NCBI RefSeq assembly: GCF_031432215.1
Contig: NZ_JAVKGN010000001.1
Coordinates: 372,001-436,000, forward strand
Direction of reading: 5' to 3'
DNA from: Halodesulfurarchaeum sp. HSR-GB
GTDB lineage: Archaea; Halobacteriota; Halobacteria; Halobacteriales; Halobacteriaceae
DNA: 64,000 nucleotides
Shown: positions 1 through 11,132 of the stretch, one piece after another
Layout: every line of letters starts with the position of its first letter
Position numbering within the stretch: position 1 is the first letter of the stretch
Position numbers and translations under genes: made by a program
Notes under the pieces: generated by a model
The model's input: the letters and a program-made list of their open reading frames with translations, nothing else
The model's database searches: none
Told to the model about the DNA's origin: nothing

Positions 1-180
1 CGCGTAGCCACCCTGGAACGATGTCACGTCGATCGCCGGGTTGGCGGCTGTCGCCTCGACGGCTCCCGACGGGGCCGTGTACGGCGTTCCGGCGAAGCCA
101 ATCAGAAGCGCAGCGGCAACGACCAACAGGCCGAACATCCAGACGCCGAGGCGTTCCCAGTCCACGCGGTCGCGGCGCAT
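1..180 (-). CDS. Partial membrane or secreted protein, N-terminal 60 residues
   Basis: The first 60 residues of a minus-strand gene are visible and the rest lies outside the window. After a charged start (MRRDRVDWERLG) comes one hydrophobic helix at about residues 13-31, then FAGTPYTAPSG and a polar stretch ending VTSFQGGYA. That is a signal anchor or uncleaved signal peptide followed by an extracytoplasmic domain. The sequence after the helix faintly recalls the cupredoxin entry of cytochrome oxidase subunit II, but too little is present to assign it. It is divergent from the calcium-repeat gene, with about 80 bases between the two starts. Confidence 0.6.
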   Translation of the reverse strand, partial: MRRDRVDWERLGVWMFGLLVVAAALLIGFAGTPYTAPSGAVEATAANPAIDVTSFQGGYA

Positions 181-261
181 ACTGGCCCTTGGCGGCCGGC
201 TGTCAAAATCCTACCCCGATTTGCGGGCATATTGAAGTAGCCTGGCCGAAAACGACCCACT

Positions 262-1386
262 ATGAACCCCCCGCGTGCCATCGTCCTGCTGCTCGCACTC
301 GCGATTGCGCTGAGCGGTGGCGCGGGCGCGGTCGACGCTGGAGTGCTCGACACGACAGTCACTGGTCCGGCCGCGGCCACGACTGTCGACGGAACCCAGT
401 ACGTCTGGGCCGACGAAACCCTCGAAATCACGGCCACCGTCGCGACCCCTGTCTTCGAGGACGCACGGGACTATCGACACTACGCCGTTCGAGTAACCGA
501 AACCCAGGACGAGCACATCGGCCCCGGTGACGAGGCACTGGCCAGCCAGTCGATCGTCCTCCGCGAGGTCGACGAGCAGACCCTCTCGCTCACCCTCCCC
601 GACGACGCGCTCGACAAGCCGGGCCCCGACTCGGTCGTCGTGGGCTTTTACGACGCGAACGGGGCGCTAATCGATAGCAGCGAAGTCGCGGTCACGGTGC
701 TGCGAAAGACGAGTGACCGGGACGGAGACGGGCTGCAGAACAGCCAGGAGATCGACGGCCCCACTGACTTCCGCGATCCCGACACTGACGACGACGGCCT
801 CGAAGACGGACCCGAGGTGACCAAATTTGGCACCGATCCCACCCGGAAAGACACTGACGGGGACGGGATCGACGACGCCCGCGAACTCCAAGTGGGTAGC
901 GATCCGACCGACGTAGATACGGACGGCGACGGGTTGGACGACCGCCGGGAGATCGAGGATCTGCCGACGGACCCCACACTGGCTGACACGGACGGCGACG
1001 GACTCGACGATCGCCGCGAACTCGATCTGGGCACCGACCCGACCGAGCCTGACACGGACGGCGATGGGCTGAAAGACGCCCAGGAACTCGAACTCGGGAC
1101 CGACCCGACCGATCCGGACACGGACGAGGACGGGCTCCCCGACGGCTGGGAACTGGAACGGTTCGGAACCGATCCACTCACTGCGGACTCCGACGGCGAT
1201 GGGGTAACAGACGGCCAGGCGGCGGGCCACCCACCGGCAGCGTCCGGTGAGAGCGGTGACGGGCAACCGGCCGCGTCGAACTGGAGCTTTCCTGATTCCC
1301 TGGAGAGTGGCTGGGTCGTCCCCGTCACCGGACTCGTCGGAGCGATCGCGATCCGACGAGTCTTCGAGTGGGCCACGTTCCGGTAG
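262..1386 (+). CDS. Secreted thrombospondin type 3-like calcium-repeat protein
   Basis: A 374-residue exported protein. Residues 1-23 form a Sec signal peptide ending in a small-residue region (SGGAGAVDAG). Residues 25-150 look like a beta-rich extracellular domain. Residues 153-318 hold about eight acidic repeats of the type DTDGDGLDDxRE, the calcium-binding thrombospondin type 3 motif. A polar linker is followed by a hydrophobic segment near residues 350-365 with a basic end, suggesting membrane or cell-surface retention at the C terminus. The family is common in haloarchaeal surface proteins; the exact role is unknown. Structural or adhesive use of calcium is inference. Confidence 0.8.
   Translation: MNPPRAIVLLLALAIALSGGAGAVDAGVLDTTVTGPAAATTVDGTQYVWADETLEITATVATPVFEDARDYRHYAVRVTETQDEHIGPGDEALASQSIVLREVDEQTLSLTLPDDALDKPGPDSVVVGFYDANGALIDSSEVAVTVLRKTSDRDGDGLQNSQEIDGPTDFRDPDTDDDGLEDGPEVTKFGTDPTRKDTDGDGIDDARELQVGSDPTDVDTDGDGLDDRREIEDLPTDPTLADTDGDGLDDRRELDLGTDPTEPDTDGDGLKDAQELELGTDPTDPDTDEDGLPDGWELERFGTDPLTADSDGDGVTDGQAAGHPPAASGESGDGQPAASNWSFPDSLESGWVVPVTGLVGAIAIRRVFEWATFR
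718..1215 (+). repeat. In-frame acidic calcium-binding repeats
   Basis: About eight imperfect repeats of roughly 54 bases, each encoding DxDxDG followed by a short polar helix. Spacing is nearly constant, and neighbours share codons such as gacacggacggcgacgg. Recurrent unequal recombination is likely but not proven. Confidence 0.75.
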
Positions 1387-1431
1387 TGCCGGAAGGCGAG
1401 TGCTCAAGGGGTTTTCCGCGGTAGCTAGCCC

Positions 1432-2124
1432 ATGAGCGAATTCACCGCGGTACTCACGGGTGCAAGTCGGGGCATCGGTGCCGCCGTCGCCGAAGCGTTC
1501 GCGGGGGCTGGCGGCCAGCTAATTCTCGGGGCTCGCGAGAAATCGGCCGTCGAGGACGTCGCCGACGGGCTCGATGCCGAGGCCGTCGCAGTCGACGTGC
1601 GCGACGAGGATTCGGTCAGCAACCTGCTGGCAGTCGCCGCCGACAGGCTGGGCGAAATCGACGTGCTCGTCCCGAGTGCGGGGGTCTATCACGGGCCGTC
1701 GGGGGCGACCCCGCTCCCGGCCGAGTCCTACGAACGGTACGACGACCACATGGCGACGAACGCCAGAGGCGTGTTCGCCACGATTCGCGAGGCCGTTCCC
1801 CACCTGGCCGCGGACGCGCGGGTGCTCGTTCCATCGGGAAAACCTGCCCGGGTGGCGACTCCGGGAACCGGCTCGTACGCCGTCTCGAAGGCCGCCGCGG
1901 AGGCCATCGCGCGGGGGTTCGCCGCGGATCTCGATCAAGTAGTCGGAATCGTCGATCCGGGACAGGTGCAGACCGAGCTCACGGGCAAGGACTTCGGGCG
2001 GCTGCCCGCGGACGTGGCCCCGATGTACGTCTGGGCGGCGCGTGAGGCACCCGCCGAGACCATCGACGGGCAGGTCGTCGGCATCAAGGCGTGGCTGCGG
2101 GCGACCCGGGGCGAGAAGGAGTGA
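1432..2124 (+). CDS. Short-chain dehydrogenase/reductase (SDR family)
   Basis: A 230-residue classical SDR. The nucleotide-binding loop TGASRGIG lies at residues 8-15. The catalytic Tyr and Lys appear in SYAVSKAAAE at about residues 147-156. The usual NAG motif reads PSAG here. Family members reduce or oxidise carbonyl or hydroxyl groups with NAD(P)H; the substrate cannot be read from the sequence. The gene stands alone, 45 bases after the calcium-repeat gene on the same strand. Confidence 0.85.
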   Translation: MSEFTAVLTGASRGIGAAVAEAFAGAGGQLILGAREKSAVEDVADGLDAEAVAVDVRDEDSVSNLLAVAADRLGEIDVLVPSAGVYHGPSGATPLPAESYERYDDHMATNARGVFATIREAVPHLAADARVLVPSGKPARVATPGTGSYAVSKAAAEAIARGFAADLDQVVGIVDPGQVQTELTGKDFGRLPADVAPMYVWAAREAPAETIDGQVVGIKAWLRATRGEKE

Positions 2125-2161
2125 AAACCCATCGAGAGCAGTCTTGGATTTAAACTAAGGA

Positions 2162-2237
2162 AGCCAAGGGCCGGATTTGAACCGGCGATGGGCGGCTCTG
2201 CAGGCCGCTGCGTTAGGCCGGACTCTGCCACCTTGGC
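2162..2237 (-). tRNA. tRNA-Cys (GCA)
   Basis: A 76-nt cloverleaf on the minus strand. Acceptor stem GCCAAGG/CCTTGGC, anticodon stem GCGGC/GCCGC with loop CTGCAGA (anticodon GCA), and T-loop GTTCAAATC between CCGG arms. CCA is not encoded. Many haloarchaea carry tRNA-Cys just behind 5S rRNA; here it is a separate gene, 5.3 kb beyond the 5S 3' end. A T-rich stretch for termination follows near 2140-2160. Confidence 0.95.
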
Positions 2238-2328
2238 GCAGTCGATGCTACTCGATTGGAGGGGTTAATCATTGCGGTCCGAATCCGGACCCGCGAAGCT
2301 TTTCATCTCCTCAGGTGTAGCTACGGGC

Positions 2329-3072
2329 GTGCGAATCGAGCAGAGTTACATTCCGGTTCGGGGGGTCGGGGAGAAGACCGAGCGCTCGCTCTGGGCCGAG
2401 GGAGCGACCCACTGGGATCGCTTCGACCCCGACTTGCTGGGCGAGAAGACCGGGGCCCGCGTCGAGGACTTCATCGCCCGGGCCGAACCGCGGCTCGAAG
2501 CCGGTGAGGCCACCTTCTTTGCCGAACAGTTCCCCGACTCGGCACAGTGGCGGCTCTACGAGAATTTCCGTGAGGAGACGCTGTTCCTGGACATCGAGAC
2601 CACCGGGCTGGACAAACGGCGAAACGTCGTGACCACAGTCTCGCTTCACCAGGGCGGGGAGACGACGACGCTCGTCCGTGGCCGGGATCTTACCGCCGAG
2701 CGGCTTCAGTCACATCTCGAAGACGCCGCACTCTTGAGTACGTTCAACGGCGCGCAGTTCGACGTGCCCTTTCTCGAGACGGCCTTCGACGTCTCCGTCG
2801 ATCTCCCGCACCTCGATCTCCGATTCCTGAGCCAGCGACTGGGACTGAGCGGCGGGCTCAAGGAGATCGAACGGACAGTCGGTATCGAGCGCGACCGCCC
2901 CGACATCTCGGGCCGGGACGCGATTCGGCTCTGGCGGGAGTACGAACGTGGGGATCAGGCCGCCCTGGAGACACTCTGTGAGTACAACCGGGCAGACACC
3001 GTCAACCTCCAGACCTTACTTGAAACGGTCGTCGCGCGACTCGACGAACACGTCTGGCCCGAGTCGGTCTAG
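2329..3072 (+). CDS. RNase H-like DEDD-type exonuclease (YprB-like)
   Basis: A 247-residue protein of the ribonuclease H-like superfamily. LFLDIETTGLD, at about residues 83-93, is the ExoI motif with the catalytic Asp and Glu. FNGAQFDVPFLE is the ExoII motif, and YNRADTVNLQTL gives the final acidic residue. Haloarchaeal homologues begin near VRIEQSYIPVRGVGEK, so I chose the GTG at 2329 over the upstream in-frame ATG at 2272. A nucleic-acid 3'-5' exonuclease role is inferred from the motifs. The stop overlaps that of the convergent TRAP permease in the sequence CTAG. Confidence 0.8.
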   Translation: MRIEQSYIPVRGVGEKTERSLWAEGATHWDRFDPDLLGEKTGARVEDFIARAEPRLEAGEATFFAEQFPDSAQWRLYENFREETLFLDIETTGLDKRRNVVTTVSLHQGGETTTLVRGRDLTAERLQSHLEDAALLSTFNGAQFDVPFLETAFDVSVDLPHLDLRFLSQRLGLSGGLKEIERTVGIERDRPDISGRDAIRLWREYERGDQAALETLCEYNRADTVNLQTLLETVVARLDEHVWPESV

Positions 3073-5786
3073 GCCGTCGATTCCTGCTCCAGGCTCCAGT
3101 CCACGCGGCGATTCTGAACGAGGAGGACGACGAACAACACCAGTCCGATCGCCCGAAGCCCGAGGTCAATGGGGGTGGTAACTGGAATGGGGGCCATTCC
3201 AACGGCCGTAATACCATCCGAGATCGCCGTCACAAGGAGTCCAGGGGCCATCAAGAGGAGGGAGCTGAGTGCGAATCCGGACCGTTCGAGACGCGTTACC
3301 GGCGCGTAGAGGTGGCCGATGACCGTCGCCCCGAGCGCGATCACGCCCAAGAAGAGCCCGAGAACCGGCACGAGCACCTCTGGGATCGAATAGGAGAGAT
3401 CGAGGAGGTCGGCACTGTTGAGCACCCGGTAGGTCTTATCCGAGTCCGGTACCTCGACCCCGGTTCGCAGGAGCAGGATCCCTGGCGAGAGGATGAAGGC
3501 AAAGGGCACGACGGCCTTGTTGAGCGAGAGGGAGAAGGCCTTCACACCGGTTTCGAAGGCATCCGACTGAGCCACGCCCGAAGCGGCGTAGGCCGCAACC
3601 GCGACCGGGGGCGTGATGTCGGCGATCACGCCGAAGTAGAGGATGAACAGGTGAGCGGCCAGCTCGGCGATGCCGAACTCGACGAGGGCCGGTCCCAAAA
3701 GCGAGACCAGGATGATGTAGGTGACCGTCGTCGGCATCCCCATCCCGAGGATGATCGACGCGACAGCGGTCATGAGCAGCATGAGCACGAGCGAACCTGC
3801 AGCCAACTGTGTAATGAGCGAAACCAGGTTCGGTCCGAGCCCGGAGACGCTAATCACACCCGGGATGATCCCGGCTGCCGCGACCGCGATGACCACCGGC
3901 ACCGCAGTACGTGCGCCCGAATCCATGGCGTTCCCGGTGTAAGCGATGTAGCGGAACAGTTGATTGTCGGCGAGCGAGGGACGACGAACCGCGTTCGACA
4001 CCGTTCGGGCCGCCGAACCCACGTCGGGGTCCAGGGACAGCAGCGGAGCGCGCATCCCCGGGTGCGTGGCCATCACCAGGAACCCGGCGATGATCGTGTA
4101 CCAACCCAGGTTGCCGATCACCCGCCCGAAGGCAACCTGTAGGCTCACGCCGCCGAGCGGGCCCGTGATGAGAAGTCCCAGCAGGTCAGTCCCGAAGAGG
4201 ACAAACGAGACAAATTGGATGCCTGCAACCCCAGCGACGGTCGCCGGAAGCAGGAGCCGAGTCTGGTCGTTGTACGCCGCGACCAGGGCGAGCAGCGCGC
4301 CGATCGCGAGGATGGTGAACCAGGCCGAACGGGCGACCGAAAGCCGCTCGATGATGAGATAGTAGAGCAGCAAGAAGAGTGGGACGAGGTAGAACCAGCC
4401 CCGCCGAAGATGGTCCCCGACGTTGACGAGTTCACTCTTGTCGAGGCCGCCGACGCCGGCCCGAACCGCTTCGAGGTGGACCATCACCCACACGCCGAAG
4501 AAGAACACGATCGCGGGGATCGTCGCCACGACGATGACGTCCGCGAAGGGCGTGGCCGTATACTGGACGATGAGGAACGCAGCCGCGCCCATGACTGGCG
4601 GGAGGATCTGGCCACCGGAGGACGCCGCTGCTTCAACCGCGCCCGAGAACTCGGGGTCGTACCCCGAGCGCTTCATGAGCGGAATGGTGAACGTGCCCGT
4701 CGTGACCGTGTTGGCGATCGAGGAGCCGGAGATCGTGCCCATGAAGCCACTCGCGAGGATCGAGGCCTTCGCGGGCCCGCCGGTCCGCGTGCCCGTCCCC
4801 GCGTACGCGAGGTCGATGAACCACTGGCCGGCCCCGCTTTTCTCCAGGAACGCGCCAAAGAGGATGAAGATGTAGATGAACTGCACCGAGACGGTCACCG
4901 GAATCCCGAAAACCCCGTTTTCCGTGTTGAACCACAGGTTCTGGATGATCGACTCCCAGGAGAGATTGGGGATCGAGAGAATACCGACGTAGGCGGCGTC
5001 CTGGGGAATGTAGTGGCCCCATCGAGCATAGAGGATGAATACCGCAACGATGAGCATCAGCGGGAGCCCGATCGTCCGCCGAGTGGCCTCCAGAACGAGC
5101 AGCACTCCGATGGCGCCGAGAATGAACGCGTACGACATCTCGGCCCCCGGAAGCCCCTGCGCGAACGATTCCAGTAGGGGGATCGTCTCGAAGAGGAGCC
5201 GGAAGGGGAACACCTCGTAGTAGGGGCTCCCCGCTCCGAGCCCAAACACACGCATGTTCTGAATCTCGCTGAAGTCCGCGAGGAAGTACATCGCGCTCAG
5301 CAGTGCCAAAATCGAGAGAACGACGTCCGCGGGGGTGAGTCGCTCCTGGTCGGGATCGTAGAACGCCCAGTGGAGCAGGCGACGAACCCCATTCTGCACC
5401 CGGCTTGCCGGGTTGTCCGTGCCGATCCGGGATCGAATCCCGGCGTCGAGCCGTCCGAGCCACCGGGCGACGAACCCGTCGCCGGTACTCGGCGGATACA
5501 GGAGGAAGGTCAAGACGAGTGCGAAGCTCACGTGGATGGCGTTTGCCTGAAGCAACTGGAGGCCAACGAGCCGTACTTCGCCGATGATCGGTAAGGGAAG
5601 GTCCCAGTAGAAGCTCTTTGCGGCCAGCATGACCTGGAAGATCGAAAACGAGATCCCCACGGCGGCGACGACGAACCCGAGCCACCCGGTGACAGATCGC
5701 TTTTGCTGGAGCTCGTTGATAAGCTCGTCAGTCTCGGGCGGCGATTCTGCGTCGTCGGTTGTCTGGGATTCGCTCATCAGGCTCAC
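3069..5786 (-). CDS. TRAP transporter fused permease (4TM/12TM type)
   Basis: An integral membrane protein of about 900 residues that fuses the small DctQ-like and large DctM-like TRAP permease subunits. About 18-20 hydrophobic segments are visible. The DctM region carries GFMGTISGSSIANTV and GMGMPTTVTYIILV, typical of the fused TAXI-type family. TRAP systems import organic anions using an ion gradient (sodium in characterised members). The GTG at 5786 overlaps the TGA of the upstream DUF1850 gene (GTGA); an ATG at 5777 is an alternative start. It is the last gene of the operon receptor - DUF1850 - permease. The substrate is unknown; dicarboxylates or glutamate-like compounds are typical of TAXI systems. 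Confidence 0.9.
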   Translation of the reverse strand: MSLMSESQTTDDAESPPETDELINELQQKRSVTGWLGFVVAAVGISFSIFQVMLAAKSFYWDLPLPIIGEVRLVGLQLLQANAIHVSFALVLTFLLYPPSTGDGFVARWLGRLDAGIRSRIGTDNPASRVQNGVRRLLHWAFYDPDQERLTPADVVLSILALLSAMYFLADFSEIQNMRVFGLGAGSPYYEVFPFRLLFETIPLLESFAQGLPGAEMSYAFILGAIGVLLVLEATRRTIGLPLMLIVAVFILYARWGHYIPQDAAYVGILSIPNLSWESIIQNLWFNTENGVFGIPVTVSVQFIYIFILFGAFLEKSGAGQWFIDLAYAGTGTRTGGPAKASILASGFMGTISGSSIANTVTTGTFTIPLMKRSGYDPEFSGAVEAAASSGGQILPPVMGAAAFLIVQYTATPFADVIVVATIPAIVFFFGVWVMVHLEAVRAGVGGLDKSELVNVGDHLRRGWFYLVPLFLLLYYLIIERLSVARSAWFTILAIGALLALVAAYNDQTRLLLPATVAGVAGIQFVSFVLFGTDLLGLLITGPLGGVSLQVAFGRVIGNLGWYTIIAGFLVMATHPGMRAPLLSLDPDVGSAARTVSNAVRRPSLADNQLFRYIAYTGNAMDSGARTAVPVVIAVAAAGIIPGVISVSGLGPNLVSLITQLAAGSLVLMLLMTAVASIILGMGMPTTVTYIILVSLLGPALVEFGIAELAAHLFILYFGVIADITPPVAVAAYAASGVAQSDAFETGVKAFSLSLNKAVVPFAFILSPGILLLRTGVEVPDSDKTYRVLNSADLLDLSYSIPEVLVPVLGLFLGVIALGATVIGHLYAPVTRLERSGFALSSLLLMAPGLLVTAISDGITAVGMAPIPVTTPIDLGLRAIGLVLFVVLLVQNRRVDWSLEQESTA

Positions 5787-6280
5787 CGACCCACGAGGAG
5801 TCTTGTTAGGGCCGTGGTTCTGGTTACCCGAATATGCACCGAATTCGCGTCGGCCCGCTCGACCAGATCGTACGTCCGATCACCGACCGTGAGCGTGTGG
5901 TTTGCGATCCGCCCCGGCTTGACAGTAATCGTCTGGTAGGTTTTGTCCGGTTCGTACACGAAGACCCCGTCCTCGAGGGTGACGTTCACCCCCGCCGGGA
6001 GGCCCCAGCCGTAGGATTCGAACTCCATCCGCGTGTTGGCGAGTGACATCCCCCGGACGGTATACTCGTCGTAAACCCGGCTCTTCTCGACGCTGTGCAT
6101 GTATTCAAGGCCAACAGTCGTTCCGTTCGACACAGAATCCGCGATGATCACCTCGCCAGAGTCGACTCGTTCGACGACGAGGGTTTTCTGCGCCGGCGTT
6201 CCAAGGGCCAGTCCGATCGCTGCGAACACGACGATCGCGACCAGTACCCATCGGCGGACCGACCAGTCAGGCAGGTTCAT
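5783..6280 (-). CDS. DUF1850 protein of the TRAP operon
   Basis: A 165-residue protein with one N-terminal membrane segment at residues 11-27 and an extracytoplasmic beta-rich domain containing VGLEYMHSVEKSRVYDEY. This HSVEKS-type motif is typical of DUF1850. The family is often encoded between TAXI receptors and fused TRAP permeases, so an accessory role in the transporter is likely, though its biochemical role is undefined. Translation is coupled to the permease by a 4-base overlap. The receptor gene ends 30 bases upstream. Confidence 0.75.
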   Translation of the reverse strand: MNLPDWSVRRWVLVAIVVFAAIGLALGTPAQKTLVVERVDSGEVIIADSVSNGTTVGLEYMHSVEKSRVYDEYTVRGMSLANTRMEFESYGWGLPAGVNVTLEDGVFVYEPDKTYQTITVKPGRIANHTLTVGDRTYDLVERADANSVHIRVTRTTALTRLLVGR

Positions 6281-6310
6281 GCAGCGAAAGCCGTCGGTGG
6301 TTCGAGGGCG

Positions 6311-7285
6311 TTACCCGAAGTACGCCGCTGCGCCCTCGTGCAGCTCGATGGACATGCCGTCCTGGGCGCTCTCCTTGGAGATGAAGTCGGTCTTCGTGGA
6401 GAGGGCGTCGACGTTGTCGAAGATAGCCGCGGTCACCGTCTCGACGGCGTCCGCGTCGAGGCCGGATCGGGTCGCGATCATCGCCTGGACGGCGACGGTT
6501 TCGACGTCCGACTCGACGCCCGAATAGGTGCCACCAGGGATGGTGTCATCGGCAAACCAGGAGGCCGCGTCCTTGACCGCCGCGCGATTGTCGCCGGCGA
6601 TGGGGACGATCTCGATGTCGTTCGTGTTCGCGAGGTCCTCGATGGCCCCGACCGGCCACCCACCGACGACGAAGGCGGCGTCCACATCACCGTCACGCAG
6701 CTGGTCGGCCGCTTGCCCGAAGGAGGCGTTCTGCTCGTCGAAGTCCTCGATGCCCACTGCCTCGAGGATCTGCAGGGCGTTGACCTGTGTTCCGGACCCG
6801 AGGTCCCCCGTGTTGATCGTCTTGCCTTCGAGATCCGACAGCGTCGAGATGCCGGACTCCGCGAGCGTGACGACCGTGATCGTTTCGGGGTACAGTGTCG
6901 CGACCCCCTTGAGGTTCTCGACCGGACTGCCGTCGAAGGCGTCGATCCCGGTCCCGTTCTTGGCGAAGTAGGCGATGTCGTTCTGGATCAGCGCGAAGTC
7001 GGCGTCACCACTCTGGAGACTGCCGACGTTCTCCACGCTCGCGCCCGTGGACTGGACGTTGAGCGAGTAATCAGTGTTGTCCTCGACAACCGTCTTGAAC
7101 TCGTTCGAGAGCGGGTAGTAGGTCCCGCTGGTGCCACCTGCGTGCCAGGAGAAACGCGTGGTTTCCTCCTCTTCAGTGGTGGTTCCCTCCCCGTTCTCGC
7201 CGTTTCCGGCACAGCCAGCGAGCGCTACCAGGGACGCGCCACCGGCGGCCTGAATGAATCGGCGTCGACTCGTGTTGCGTGTCAT
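6311..7285 (-). CDS. TAXI-family TRAP solute-binding lipoprotein
   Basis: A 324-residue extracytoplasmic receptor. The N terminus has a twin-arginine signal (SRRRFIQAAGG) followed by a lipobox LAGC at residues 21-24, so Tat export and lipid anchoring are expected, as is common in haloarchaea. A low-complexity Glu/Thr linker precedes the binding domain, with FSWHAGGTSGTYYPLS and LEGKTINTGDLGSGTQVNA, both TAXI signatures. I chose the ATG at 7285 because it places the twin-Arg signal at the N terminus; a start at 7312 would add nine non-signal residues. It is the first gene of the operon with DUF1850 and the fused permease. Confidence 0.92.
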   Translation of the reverse strand: MTRNTSRRRFIQAAGGASLVALAGCAGNGENGEGTTTEEEETTRFSWHAGGTSGTYYPLSNEFKTVVEDNTDYSLNVQSTGASVENVGSLQSGDADFALIQNDIAYFAKNGTGIDAFDGSPVENLKGVATLYPETITVVTLAESGISTLSDLEGKTINTGDLGSGTQVNALQILEAVGIEDFDEQNASFGQAADQLRDGDVDAAFVVGGWPVGAIEDLANTNDIEIVPIAGDNRAAVKDAASWFADDTIPGGTYSGVESDVETVAVQAMIATRSGLDADAVETVTAAIFDNVDALSTKTDFISKESAQDGMSIELHEGAAAYFG

Positions 7286-7554
7286 ACGATAACAGACAAT
7301 ACTGCCTCGCATATATTCTTATCTGTTCATGCTGTCGTTGCGAAATTTGCCAGCCTGACGCTAGTCCTCGGGAAAAACGGACGTGACTAACGCATGACGG
7401 ATATGCATTCGCCATACACGTCCCTGTGTGGTATAAAAACACATGGCAGCGCCCCAGACGGGACGTCGTGGGGATCGCTGTCGCTCGTCGGTGTTGTACT
7501 GTTCGGAGCGACGTGGCCGTCGCTCACGAACGTGATGAATGAAAGGAAATGAAT
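7286..7554. other. Intergenic region between 5S rRNA end and TRAP operon
   Basis: No convincing gene. Just after the 5S 3' end, the minus strand has a T-rich tract (about 7531-7554), a likely rRNA operon terminator. Around 7428-7440 the plus strand reads gtataaaaac, whose complement is also a good TATA-like box for the minus strand. It could drive a small RNA, but I see no conserved product. Confidence 0.4.
7306..7318 (-). promoter_or_regulatory. TATA element of the TRAP operon
   Basis: Read on the minus strand, an AATATATGC-type box lies about 25-30 bases before the receptor start codon. Transcription would begin at or within a few bases of the ATG, giving a nearly leaderless mRNA. Confidence 0.5.
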
Positions 7555-7785
7555 GGTGGCGGCGAACCACCAGTTACAGGCGTCGACAGGATGGTCTCGG
7601 GTTCCACCGGGACGGACCCTGCGTGTACTTCCGATTGCACCCCTCGGCCTGCACTTGGCCCCTCGCTAATGCGAGGCAGTTTTCCCAGAGGCTCGCGCAC
7701 TCCAGTACTCGCCGGAACGCAGGCGGGCTTAACTTCCGTGTTCGGGATGGGTACGGGTGTTTCCCCGCCGCTATGGCCGCCTTAA
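7555..7785 (-). rRNA. rrf: 5S rRNA with an insertion of about 108 nt
   Basis: The 5' end TTAAGGCGGCCATAG (from 7785) and the conserved core (CCCGTACCCATCCCGAACAC, then GTACTGGAGTGCGCGAGCC) are normal. After CTCTGGGAAAACTG (to about 7678) the expected 3' strand of helix I does not follow. It appears about 100 nt later as GGTTCGCCGCCACC (7568-7555), which pairs GCCGCC (7563-7558) with the 5' GGCGGC (7781-7776). The gene is therefore about 231 nt instead of about 122. The inserted part, about 7573-7680, forms local hairpins such as CCTCGC-ATTA-GCGAGG and is flanked by AACTG on both sides. Halococcus morrhuae is known for a 5S rRNA with an insertion of this size. Whether the insert is kept in the mature RNA cannot be read here. 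Confidence 0.88.
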
Positions 7786-7848
7786 CGCCGATCCGCGGAA
7801 TCGAACCGCGCCCGGATCAAATCCGGGACACCAGTATCGGTGGTCCTT

Positions 7849-7893
7849 GACCGTGTGTTACGTGCAATCCAGTTTGCGCCTGAACTCGTCCGT
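7849..7893 (-). other. 3' arm of the 23S rRNA processing stem
   Basis: On the transcript this arm pairs with 11089-11132. The matching blocks are CTGGATTGCACGT and ACGGACGAGT. The AAA bulge of the bulge-helix-bulge motif lies at 7873-7875, next to a 4-bp GCGC helix. Confidence 0.85.
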
Positions 7894-7911
7894 CGAAACG
7901 GATGGCGGAAT

Positions 7912-10833
<2,922 letters not shown>

Positions 10834-10838
10834 TGGCT

Positions 10839-11062
10839 GGACCACAGTTCCGTCGAAACGGAACCGTGACCCAATGATGATTACGTTCCCGTCAAACGGG
10901 TCGTAATCGATGGCGGACCACAGTTCCGTCGAAACGGAACTGTCGTCCAATGTTGATTACGCCCCCGTTGGAACGGGTCGTAATCGATGGGATCACAAAA
11001 CCGTCGAAACGGAAACTGTGATCCAATGTTGGAATGCTCGTTCGGCGAACCGAACAAGCAAT
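10839..11062 (-). repeat. Three tandem hairpin units in the tRNA-Ala/23S spacer
   Basis: Three units begin at 10839, 10915 and 10990 (periods 76 and 75). Each has a near-perfect hairpin, ACAGTTCCGT-CGAA-ACGGAACTGT in the middle copy, then ccaatg and TTGATTACG. Copies one and two add a second hairpin built on CCCGT/ACGGG inside TTACG/CGTAA. In the third copy the second hairpin is replaced by a GTTCGG/CCGAAC stem. They lie directly in front of 23S rRNA and would form an array of stems in the precursor. Confidence 0.85.
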
Positions 11063-11088
11063 CCGATGATACCGCTCGTCCGTTCAAA

Positions 11089-11132
11089 ACGGACGAGTCC
11101 AGTGAGCGCCTGGATTGCACGTACACACGGTC
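11089..11132 (-). other. 5' arm of the 23S rRNA processing stem
   Basis: Partner of 7849-7893. With that arm it forms a canonical archaeal bulge-helix-bulge: 3-nt bulge TCA at 11103-11105, 4-bp helix GCGC/GCGC, and 3-nt bulge AAA on the other strand. The archaeal splicing endonuclease is expected to cut here; endA is encoded at 20440-21495. Confidence 0.85.

Noticed and set aside
7570-7670. A tRNA gene behind 5S, expected as tRNA-Cys in haloarchaea
   Set aside because: No acceptor stem, D-arm or TTCRANT loop; the stretch is the 5S insertion, and tRNA-Cys is at 2162-2237.
7662-7680. 5S rRNA ending here, with CTGCCT as the 3' strand of helix I
   Set aside because: CTGCCT can pair weakly with AGGCGG, but this leaves no strand for helix IV, and the true conserved 3' end GGTTCGCCGCCACC occurs at 7568-7555.
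10839-11062. Repeat array as a CRISPR
   Set aside because: Units are adjacent without spacers of constant length, lie inside the rRNA spacer and form processing-like hairpins; no cas genes are present in the window.
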